Assembly (NCBI GenBank): GCA_018402015.1
Contig: JAGYJL010000029.1
Coordinates: 1 to 33,017 of the forward strand
Direction of reading: 5' to 3'
Source: Flavobacteriales bacterium
GTDB lineage: Bacteria; Bacteroidota; Bacteroidia; UBA10329
Length of the DNA: 33,017 nt
Under the pieces are notes generated by a model that saw only the letters and a program-made list of their open reading frames with translations, searched no databases and was not told where the DNA came from. Positions 8,637 through 15,758 of this stretch are shown here, in pieces. The position numbers and the translations under genes are program-made. Within the stretch, counting starts at the first letter, position 1. Each line of letters starts with the position of its first letter.

Positions 8637-8644
8637 CAAAGGTA
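8637..8644 (-). promoter_or_regulatory. -7 promoter box in the 40-bp gap before the SPOR barrel gene
   Basis: The minus strand reads TACCTTTG (TAnnTTTG). No convincing -33 TTG is seen. It would let the last gene of the array be transcribed on its own. Confidence 0.4.
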
Positions 8645-8656
8645 ATCTGTTGTATG

Positions 8657-10498
8657 TTATTCTTCGAAGAATAGATCAATCAATTCATAGATCATTTCTT
8701 CCGTGTACGGAGATTCTCCTCTTTGGAATCTTGCGATCATCTCGTTCACTTCATCCGCTGTAAGTTTTCCATCTCCATTGAAATCAACTTCCTTGAATTT
8801 GTTTGCTAGGAATCTTTCCGTATCCGAGAGGCCATCTTTCTGGTAATTGTCTAGGATGTTCAGTGTGCCATCAATATAGACAGCCATAGTTCCTCCAAAG
8901 TCAATGACTTTAGCGCCTTCCATATATTCTTGGTAGAAGTCGATTAGGTTGAATAACTGAGATACGTTTAATGGAGATACGCCTTCCAACACATCTTCAA
9001 TTACTCGCATTACTTCATCGGCAGTTATGATACCGTCTGTGTTATAGTCAGCATCGACAAATTCTGGCGGAATAGTTGTGCTGATGTTTTCTTCTTTCGT
9101 AATTGATAGCGGTCGGGTAGGAGAGAGGAGTTTCTCATCAACCATCTTCTTATAGACCTTATCAACACTCTTGAATACTTGGTCAACAGAACCTGCTTCC
9201 TTCGGAGTTTGACTATAAACCTCTTTGCTGATCTCTTCAAAAAGCTGGTCAAATTCTCCTTGTTTTTCAACCTGATTCTGAATGTTCAGCATCATGATCG
9301 CCAATTTGGTGGAATCTTCCGCAGTTAAAGGCGCTCTCTTTGCAAGAATTCCGCTAGGATAGATCTTGTGCATATTCGCTCGGATAGTGGCAAGCGAATC
9401 TGCATAATCGGCCAGCATACGCTCATCAGTGAGAGTAACACCATCAAGGTCTACAACGCTTTCTAACTTGGTGGAATCTTCTTTATCTCGGTAATCTGCA
9501 ATTACATCAAGGTCAGAATCAACCGGACAACCATTCTGATCCACCTTCACGCCTGTAGGAGTTTGAGCACATTTATCTTCAAAATCGTTGACACCATCTT
9601 CATCAGAATCAGCCATTTGCATGGCATAGAAGTCAATCTCTTCGTAATAGTTGTCTTTCTGCGTTTTAGTATAACTGCTACCAACTCCTATGCTGTAGCT
9701 AACCGACATAGAAGTGAACAGGAACATATCGTTTCTAGAATTGCCAGCCCTCTCGTCAACTCCAACATCAGAAATATCATCAATAAGATCAGTGAAGGTG
9801 TAATAGAAACCAGCGCTCAGTTTTGCACTGAGTCGTTTCCCCATTTTAAAGTCCAATCCAGCTGTTACGGGTAATGAAAAAGTGAATTGGTCATACTTGC
9901 CAAGTCCGTCAATGTTCTCATCACGAAGATCTGTCTCATAGTTGTAGTCTCTTTGTAAAGCCACGGCTTGTTCAGAATTCGGATCGTTCTGATCTAAACT
10001 CATAATAGAGCCGTCATCCCAATAGAAGTAACGATTCCCATTGGCATCAAACATGTCAGACTTGCTATCGAAATTGATAAAGGAAACTCCAAATCCGATA
10101 AAGGGTTGGATGATTCCGGGCTTTTTATAAAGATGATTGAAGTTATAGCTTACACTTGCCGAACCTATGAAGGTCTCTGATTTGAAATTGAGATTACGGG
10201 TTGTCGAACGCTCATTGATGGTAATATTTCCGTAAATGGCAGTAAGATTGATATCAAAGTAACGCGAAAGATTGGCGCTACCTTCTACCTGAACACCATA
10301 AGTACTTGTGAAAATATGCTGATAGTTATTATCGTTCACGTCTCCGAAAAAAGTAAAAACCCCAGCTCCAATTCCAATTCTAGGTGCTAGAAGGGCGTCT
10401 TTACCGCGATTATCAACGTAATAAGGATTATTGGTTTGTCCTAAGCTAGGCAGAACAGCGAACAAATTAAGGACAGAAAAAAGTAAAATTCTTTTCAT
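8657..10498 (-). CDS. Outer-membrane barrel protein with TSP3 repeats and two EF-hand modules
   Basis: A 613-residue protein. Signal peptide MKRILLFSVLNLFAVLPSLG, then a barrel (about 35-285) with the shared motif DANGNRYFYWDDGSI and the following DYNYETDLRDENIDG block. TSP3 repeats (DSDEDGVNDFEDKC, VDSDLDVIADYRDKE) lie near 298-345. A linker follows that is conserved in its paralogues (DLDGVTLTDERM...DSLATIRA...YPSG). The C-terminus holds two copies of a roughly 45-residue module. Each has an EF-hand loop (DADYNTDGIITADE near 480; DFNGDGKLTADE near 570) and then a helix ending LFNLIDFYQE or IYELIDLFFEE. The usual OmpA peptidoglycan-binding domain is missing. The modules should lie in the periplasm if the barrel has OmpA topology. 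The binding partner is unknown. Confidence 0.85.
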   Translation of the reverse strand: MKRILLFSVLNLFAVLPSLGQTNNPYYVDNRGKDALLAPRIGIGAGVFTFFGDVNDNNYQHIFTSTYGVQVEGSANLSRYFDINLTAIYGNITINERSTTRNLNFKSETFIGSASVSYNFNHLYKKPGIIQPFIGFGVSFINFDSKSDMFDANGNRYFYWDDGSIMSLDQNDPNSEQAVALQRDYNYETDLRDENIDGLGKYDQFTFSLPVTAGLDFKMGKRLSAKLSAGFYYTFTDLIDDISDVGVDERAGNSRNDMFLFTSMSVSYSIGVGSSYTKTQKDNYYEEIDFYAMQMADSDEDGVNDFEDKCAQTPTGVKVDQNGCPVDSDLDVIADYRDKEDSTKLESVVDLDGVTLTDERMLADYADSLATIRANMHKIYPSGILAKRAPLTAEDSTKLAIMMLNIQNQVEKQGEFDQLFEEISKEVYSQTPKEAGSVDQVFKSVDKVYKKMVDEKLLSPTRPLSITKEENISTTIPPEFVDADYNTDGIITADEVMRVIEDVLEGVSPLNVSQLFNLIDFYQEYMEGAKVIDFGGTMAVYIDGTLNILDNYQKDGLSDTERFLANKFKEVDFNGDGKLTADEVNEMIARFQRGESPYTEEMIYELIDLFFEE

Positions 10499-10538
10499 AG
10501 GCGATTAAGCACAAATTCAGCTAAAAGTAACCAAACCA

Positions 10539-12053
10539 TTATTCTTGGTCAAAATAATAGTCTATCAGATCTTGAATGTCCGAAACGGACCTAACGGCCT
10601 CTCCCTCAAATAGTAAGTCAATGAAGTGAAGTACCTCACTCGGAGATATCCAATTGTTCTTGTCTAGATCTGCCCATAAGAAAGTTCCGGTTTGCTTTGG
10701 CTCAGATTCAGCGATAGATTCAAGACTGAAAATATCCTTCTTGTCATCTATCTGTTGATTTTCAGAAACTAGTGCTTCATTGCTTTCTGAAATCGCTGGT
10801 GCGATCACTTCGTTAGGCTCCTCAGTTTCTATTAATTCATTTGGTGTTGAACTGTTTTGGTTGGAACCTAGAGACGCCTTCATGCCAGCGTATTCCTCAT
10901 TATTGACTAACCCGTCTTCTTTCAATTTTTCGAGTTGATCTTGAAGGACAACATTTTTAAATGATTCGTTATCATCAACTTGAGTAGGCTGTGTTGACGC
11001 ATATTTTATTTCATCAATGATCAGATTCTTCCTCTTGACATCTAAAGAAGTCGAGATAGAAGAAGATTCAGACGAAATGACATCTTTCGTTTTGTTCAGG
11101 TTGGTTGCAGCCAAGCGAAGAACTGATTTCAATTCCTCAGAATTGTTGGATGATCTGATTGTTTCTTTCGATGATTCAAGAAGTGTTGTGGTATTGGAAA
11201 CCGAGGATTCAACGATTTTAAAATCAACCATTTCATCCTCTGAATTCACGGCATCCAATTGTTTATTGGCCCGCTTCAGATCAGATGTAGTTTCAATTAG
11301 CGATGCTTTCGTCAGATTCAGATTCTCTAGTGCAGTTTCAAGAATCTTTATTGCTTCTTCTTTTGCTGCCTTTAGGTCTTTCTTAGTGTCGATGGTGGTC
11401 TCTGCGAGAGAGGTAAGTTCATTCCTTCTTTTACTGAGGCTTTCGTTAGATAGTTCGTTCGTCTGGGCCAGCATTATCATCGCGTTTTTCAACAATTGAG
11501 AGGCGGCTGCTAGGTTGGTATTCTCCAACGATTGTTCATTGATTATTTCTTCGCCATTAGACTTGGCTAATTCGGTATTCGATTGATCTATTGTTATCAA
11601 AAGCCGCTGATATTCCGCTTGTTCCAGGACGCCTTGATCACGTAATGCATCCAATTCTTCTTTCACAGCTTTAATTTGTTCAATTGAGTTCAAATTTTTG
11701 CTCAGAACCTGCTCTGTTCTTGCTCGTGCAACAGTTTTTCGTGCAATGAGAATAGACTCATCAACCTGTGTCGATTCTTGGGCAAGAATTTCCTTAGTGT
11801 GCAAAAGATTTCTGGTCGTAATATTTAGTGCTGATTTCAATTCCTCAGAACTACTTGAGGCCGCAATTTGAGCTTTAAGTGATTCCATTGTTGGTACGGT
11901 CTCTTCAACCACAGCTTTCAGTTTTTCCGCGCTAGAAAACTTGTTCTCTAGGTTATTGCTTGATAGATCGGTGGATGCTGAATTGATATTATTGGCTGTT
12001 TGATTCAATTCAGAAGATGTTTCAGCCAGTTCTAAAATTGACTTTTCAATCAA
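10539..12053 (-). CDS. Coiled-coil region with C-terminal EF-hand module (3' part of a frameshifted barrel gene)
   Basis: A 504-residue frame rich in Ser, Glu, Lys, Leu and Asn, strongly predicted as coiled coil. It has two related segments about 240 residues apart (SSSSEELKSALN...NLLHTKEI and SSNNSEELKSVLR...NLNKTKDV), each followed by a related ELDALRDQGVLEQAEY or QLEKLKEDGLVNNEEY block. The last 47 residues are the array's EF-hand module (ADLDKNNWISPSE, then IDLLFEGE and DLIDYYFDQE). It has no signal peptide, and its only upstream start is a TTG overlapping the stop of the barrel frame. With the preceding frame it has the same overall plan as its neighbours, except that TSP3 repeats are replaced by coiled coil. 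It is therefore most likely the second half of one gene of about 877 residues. Confidence 0.75.
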   Translation of the reverse strand: MIEKSILELAETSSELNQTANNINSASTDLSSNNLENKFSSAEKLKAVVEETVPTMESLKAQIAASSSSEELKSALNITTRNLLHTKEILAQESTQVDESILIARKTVARARTEQVLSKNLNSIEQIKAVKEELDALRDQGVLEQAEYQRLLITIDQSNTELAKSNGEEIINEQSLENTNLAAASQLLKNAMIMLAQTNELSNESLSKRRNELTSLAETTIDTKKDLKAAKEEAIKILETALENLNLTKASLIETTSDLKRANKQLDAVNSEDEMVDFKIVESSVSNTTTLLESSKETIRSSNNSEELKSVLRLAATNLNKTKDVISSESSSISTSLDVKRKNLIIDEIKYASTQPTQVDDNESFKNVVLQDQLEKLKEDGLVNNEEYAGMKASLGSNQNSSTPNELIETEEPNEVIAPAISESNEALVSENQQIDDKKDIFSLESIAESEPKQTGTFLWADLDKNNWISPSEVLHFIDLLFEGEAVRSVSDIQDLIDYYFDQE

Positions 12054-13173
12054 TTTTATTGATTCTGCTTGGCATCATCTTTAAGTTCCTTTTAGACGAA
12101 AGTTCAAGTTTGATAATTGCAGTTATTTGTTGGCTGTTGTCTACTAAGGATTGTTCAGATGCTTCTGAGATTTTTCTAATGGACTCCGATGCAGCGGATA
12201 ATTGTTCTGTTAGGGCCACCAACGCATCTTTTTTCTCGGATTTGATTTTTGGTTTTACCGAGTTTTCTGAATCTGAAGGCTTACCGTTTGATTTGACTTC
12301 TAGATTATCAAATCGAGGTGCTGGCTTAGCAGATGGTTTCGTAGTTCCAAGAAAGATACTTACGCCAACAGAACCAAAGAGGTGGTTGTCATATCCAGAG
12401 TTTCCTGACCTTACACCGAGGCTTTGGTCATTCACATTATCTATAAGGTCTGTGAAGTTCAGCACGTAAGCAAATGATGCATTGATACCTACATTCTTAG
12501 ATATCTGAAAACGAATGCCTGCATTGAAAGGCATTGTAAAAGCTGTTTGAGAATATTTTCTAAATCCATCCAAATTGGCATCTCTAAGATCGGTTTCATA
12601 TTCAAAATCCCGTTCCAATACAGTTGCTTCTGAAGGGTCAACAGAACCTTCAACTTCGGCATATATCAGCCCATCGCTCCAGTATTGGTATGCAACTCCA
12701 TTTTCGTTTATCAAATCTCCTTTAGAGCGAAAAAATACCGCTCCAATACCGAATCCAACGTAAGGACGAATGAGCTGCCTTCCGTTTGCTTTAGGTTTTA
12801 AAAGAGGGAAGAAGTTGTACTCTACATTAAGATGCTGACTGAACAGCGATGTTCTGTAATTCAGATTGGTAGTGCCGCGTTGTTCCTCGCCCAATACAGA
12901 TCCAGTATATAATTCTAATGATAGATCAAGGAATTTGGCAACCCTTTGCGTAATTGTGAGCTGATAACCCAGTTGTCGAAAAGGCGATGGACCTTTACTT
13001 GAAAGTGATACATCAGTAAATCCGTGGTTGAACCCAACATTCACGCTAATTGTAGGGAGAGGAATAAGGACATTGTCCTTGGCAAGTGTATCTGACGCAT
13101 TTTGTCCGAACGACACAACGCTGCTCGTTAAGAGCAGAAGAATAGAAATCAGTCTATACGTTTTGTAGTGCAT
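12046..13173 (-). CDS. Outer-membrane barrel protein (5' part of a frameshifted gene)
   Basis: A 375-residue frame with a signal peptide (MHYKTYRLISILLLLTSSVVSFGQ) and a barrel (about 35-290) carrying the array motifs NENGVAYQYWSDGLI and DFEYETDLRDANLDGFRKYS. From about residue 320 it becomes coiled coil (LTEQLSAASESIRKISEASE), then ends abruptly in an unrelated tail (KMMPSRINKID). The overlapping frame continues the coiled coil (ESIKLIEKSILELAETSSEL) and ends in an EF-hand module. The two frames together span 2635 bases, one more than a multiple of three, so a single inserted base (or two deleted) would explain the split. This part alone would lack the C-terminal module present in all its paralogues. 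Confidence 0.8.
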   Translation of the reverse strand: MHYKTYRLISILLLLTSSVVSFGQNASDTLAKDNVLIPLPTISVNVGFNHGFTDVSLSSKGPSPFRQLGYQLTITQRVAKFLDLSLELYTGSVLGEEQRGTTNLNYRTSLFSQHLNVEYNFFPLLKPKANGRQLIRPYVGFGIGAVFFRSKGDLINENGVAYQYWSDGLIYAEVEGSVDPSEATVLERDFEYETDLRDANLDGFRKYSQTAFTMPFNAGIRFQISKNVGINASFAYVLNFTDLIDNVNDQSLGVRSGNSGYDNHLFGSVGVSIFLGTTKPSAKPAPRFDNLEVKSNGKPSDSENSVKPKIKSEKKDALVALTEQLSAASESIRKISEASEQSLVDNSQQITAIIKLELSSKRNLKMMPSRINKID

Positions 13174-13190
13174 TACGAAGTGTCAAGATA

Positions 13191-13221
13191 AAAAATAACC
13201 CAGGCTTTTTCGGCCTGGGTT
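13191..13221 (-). terminator. Rho-independent terminator inside the array
   Basis: On the minus strand a perfect 9-bp stem (AACCCAGGC/GCCTGGGTT) with a seven-base loop is followed by ATTTTTT. It lies after the SPOR protein gene (stop 13246) and before the coiled-coil barrel gene (start 13173), so it splits the array into two transcription units. Confidence 0.85.
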
Positions 13222-13245
13222 AGAATCTTTCGCAGCTATGTTGTC

Positions 13246-14301
13246 TTATTGACCTGCAATTTCCAAAGCTTCTTTTACATGAATTCGGACTCCATCATTG
13301 TATGCAGTAACGAATGGACCTTCTACACCGCTGTTATCTCTTAGTTCATTGCTGAACGTTTTTGCTGGTCGGTAAGAACCGAATTCTCCAACAACATATT
13401 TCTTCAATCCTTCATGTTCTTCTATAACTACAGCCTCATTAAGTCCATATTTCTGCTGGAAGAACGAAGGGTCAACCTGATTTGGTCCTGCTGCTATTTG
13501 AACTCTGAAAACTAGACCCGGCTTAGATTTAAGCATGGCATCGTTATAGTCAGAAGCAGGAGTTGGCTCTGCAACCGGTTTAGGTGCAGGAGTAGGTTTT
13601 GGCGCTGGAGTTGGCTTAGGTGCTGGAGTTGGAGCTGGTTCTGCATCGGCAACCTCTTCAACAACCTCTTTTACTTCTTCTGCAACTTCTTCAACTACCT
13701 CAGCAACTTCTTCAACTACCTCCGCAACTTCTTCGGCAATCTCTTCGACAACTGGCTCTGCTTCAACAACTTCTTCGGCAGGAGCGGCTTCTTCTCTTGC
13801 AGCTTCTGCTGCAGCTTCCTTGGCCTGCTGATCAGCTAAAATTTTATCCATTGCAGCTTGCTGAGCAGCCTCTGCTTGATTTGCTTGAATAGCTATTATG
13901 TCTTTTGGAATGATGAATTTCTCAGTTTCGTTATCCTTTATATACGCAAAAGAGCCTTCAATAATCTGATTACCACTTAAGGAAGCATCAACGTTGATTT
14001 TATAAGATACTTTGAAGTCTCCATTAGGTAATGCCATCCAAAGGAATTTGACTTTTTGATCTTTAAAAGAAAAAGTTGCGTTCGCAGATTCTCCTGCTTC
14101 TGCGGTAAAACCTGGAGGCAGAATCTGTTGCAATTTTGCGAATCCTGAGACATCTCCTTTGGCGATGTCAAGTTCCATGGTAAAGCTGCTGCCCGGAGCT
14201 GCTGTTGCTGGTAATTTTGTAGTAACAGCTACTTGTGCTAACAGAGAGCCTGAGAACAGTATAGTAGCAAACGCAGTAAGTAGAGTAGATCTTGTGATCA
14301 T
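13246..14301 (-). CDS. Secreted cohesin-like/SPOR protein with Glu-Val and Pro-rich linkers
   Basis: A 351-residue protein. Signal peptide MITRSTLLTAFATILFSGSLLAQ. Residues about 24-135 look like a cohesin-type beta-sandwich (PGSSFTMELDIAKGDVSGFA, LPPGFTAEAGESANATFSF, QKVKFLWMALP, FKVSYKINVDASLSGNQIIE). The fold is my inference from strand pattern; no catalytic residues are visible. Then come an Ala/Gln/Glu helix, an EEVAEVV repeat (about 180-220), a PAPKPT repeat (about 222-245), and a C-terminal SPOR-like domain (about 262-345, VFRVQIAAG...KKYVVGEFGSYRPAKTFSNEL). It probably binds peptidoglycan through the SPOR domain and holds the beta-sandwich out on an extended linker in the periplasm. 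It is third in the transcription unit, 47 bp after a barrel gene and just before a terminator. Confidence 0.82.
   Translation of the reverse strand: MITRSTLLTAFATILFSGSLLAQVAVTTKLPATAAPGSSFTMELDIAKGDVSGFAKLQQILPPGFTAEAGESANATFSFKDQKVKFLWMALPNGDFKVSYKINVDASLSGNQIIEGSFAYIKDNETEKFIIPKDIIAIQANQAEAAQQAAMDKILADQQAKEAAAEAAREEAAPAEEVVEAEPVVEEIAEEVAEVVEEVAEVVEEVAEEVKEVVEEVADAEPAPTPAPKPTPAPKPTPAPKPVAEPTPASDYNDAMLKSKPGLVFRVQIAAGPNQVDPSFFQQKYGLNEAVVIEEHEGLKKYVVGEFGSYRPAKTFSNELRDNSGVEGPFVTAYNDGVRIHVKEALEIAGQ
13575..13745 (-). repeat. Tandem coding repeats (18-bp and 21-bp units)
   Basis: About three 18-bp units encoding PAPKPT (13575-13632) and about three 21-bp units encoding EVVEEVA (13682-13744, the first two differing only in the last base). 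They form the linker of the SPOR protein and could vary in copy number by slippage without breaking the frame. Confidence 0.8.
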
Positions 14302-14348
14302 GCTGTTTGTTTTACTTTTTTATTGGGTGTCTAAGGTATTATTTTTTG

Positions 14349-15749
14349 CTATTGGTCGAAGAAATAGTCAATGAGGTCCATGATATACTGTGCACTGACT
14401 GGTAATTCTCCGTCAAAGAACATGTCGATGGCGTTATACACTTCTCCGACAGAAATGGTTCCATTTTTGTCAACATCCACTAATTTATAATCCGCCCCAG
14501 CAGATCCCGGTGAATTCACATTATCCCTAATAGGTTTTGGCTTATACACGTCCGCCATATCAGGATAGACTTCAAACATTTGAGCCCGGATAGTTGCCAC
14601 TGTATCATCTTCAGACAAACTTATCATGTCATCAGTAAGTCCAACACCATTTTCATCAACATTCAGATTCGGATCGGTATTAGGTTCATTGTCTGCGTAA
14701 TCATAAACACCATCACCGTCAGTATCAAGAGGACATCCCTTTTCATCAATCGTGGCATTTTTAGGGGTTTCTGGGCATAGGTCCAAAATATCCGCCACGC
14801 CATCTCCATCGCTATCTCCGTCCAAGGAGGCAAATTCCATATCGTCATACACACTTTTCTTTTCCTTTTTAGGAGTAAAGAAATCAAAGTGGTACGAGAT
14901 AGAAGTGAATAGGAACATGTCGTTCAATTCGTCACCTTTTCGTCCTTGAACACCATCTTTGGTATAGTTATCAATTAAGTCAGTCAATGTGTAGGAGAAG
15001 GTAGAGGTCAATCTGATCATTGATCGTTGTGAAACGCGAAAGTTCAATCCGAATGTCACAGGAATGGCAAAGGCGAACTGGGCATAATTCCCTAAACTGT
15101 CTAGGTTCGCTTTCCTAAGATCAGTTTCATATACATAATCCGCTCTAAGTATATCTGCTTGATCAATATTGGAATTGTCAGCAAGCTGCGGAAGACTGCG
15201 AATAGTACCATCTGACCAATAGTTGTATGCTACACCATTTTCGTCTTTTAGGTCGCCTTTCGTATCAAAATTCACTGCGCCAACACCGACAGAAATAAAA
15301 GGATTGAGGAAACGCTTAGCACGGAGAATTCCTGCAAAACTGTATTCAGCGTGCAGGTTGAAAGTGACTATATCGCTACTAAAATTGAGTTGTTGCTCTC
15401 TGTCACGAGCAGACATTTTTCCATAAGCTACATCGAACCTTAACCCCCAAGATGGAGTGAAATTTTTAATTACGCTTGCCTGAAAACCATAATTGTTGAT
15501 GAGAGGGTTTGTACGTTCGTTATTGTTAACCTCTCCGAAATAGTTGAAAAATCCAGCACCAAGACCGATTATTGGTTTATAAATGGTGTTCTCTTCGTTC
15601 CAAGTTTTTCTTTCTTCTCGTTTAGCGTCTTTAGCCGCTTTGGCCTCCTCAACAGATTGTCCATTGTTTACTGATGAATCGGAATCTTGCGAACGACCTG
15701 TAAAGGCCAATCCTACAATAAGAAGAAAGGTGAGAAGTCTCGTCAACAT
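14349..15749 (-). CDS. Outer-membrane barrel protein with TSP3 repeats and C-terminal EF-hand module
   Basis: A 466-residue protein. Signal peptide MLTRLLTFLLIVGLAFTGRSQ, a charged N-terminal stretch (EEAKAAKDAKREERK), then a barrel (about 50-300) with the shared KDENGVAYNYWSDGTI and DYVYETDLRKANLDSLGNYA blocks. TSP3 repeats (DSDGDGVADILDLC, DTDGDGVYDYADNE) lie at about 310-360. The conserved linker (DENGVGLTDDMI...DTVATIRAQMFEVYPDM) follows. The last 45 residues are an EF-hand loop (DVDKNGTISVGE), a helix ending DMFFDGE, and a final helix DLIDYFFDQ. It starts 9 bp after the upstream paralogue, so the two are cotranscribed. It probably sits in the outer membrane with the module in the periplasm. 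Function unknown. Confidence 0.87.
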   Translation of the reverse strand: MLTRLLTFLLIVGLAFTGRSQDSDSSVNNGQSVEEAKAAKDAKREERKTWNEENTIYKPIIGLGAGFFNYFGEVNNNERTNPLINNYGFQASVIKNFTPSWGLRFDVAYGKMSARDREQQLNFSSDIVTFNLHAEYSFAGILRAKRFLNPFISVGVGAVNFDTKGDLKDENGVAYNYWSDGTIRSLPQLADNSNIDQADILRADYVYETDLRKANLDSLGNYAQFAFAIPVTFGLNFRVSQRSMIRLTSTFSYTLTDLIDNYTKDGVQGRKGDELNDMFLFTSISYHFDFFTPKKEKKSVYDDMEFASLDGDSDGDGVADILDLCPETPKNATIDEKGCPLDTDGDGVYDYADNEPNTDPNLNVDENGVGLTDDMISLSEDDTVATIRAQMFEVYPDMADVYKPKPIRDNVNSPGSAGADYKLVDVDKNGTISVGEVYNAIDMFFDGELPVSAQYIMDLIDYFFDQ

Positions 15750-15758
15750 GTATAGTAC

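Noticed and set aside
11017-11499. 160-residue plus ORF, Ser/Phe-rich, opposite the coiled-coil domain
   Set aside because: Shadow of a Glu/Ser-rich coding strand; no promoter box or family signature.
12046-12080. Programmed frameshift as the preferred explanation of the split barrel gene
   Set aside because: The slippery run is only AAAA with no visible stimulator, and the same window has other indel problems. Kept only as an alternative.
13620-13892. Leu/Gln-rich 90-residue plus ORF
   Set aside because: Antisense of the EEVAEVV and PAPKPT repeats; composition is a by-product of the repeat.
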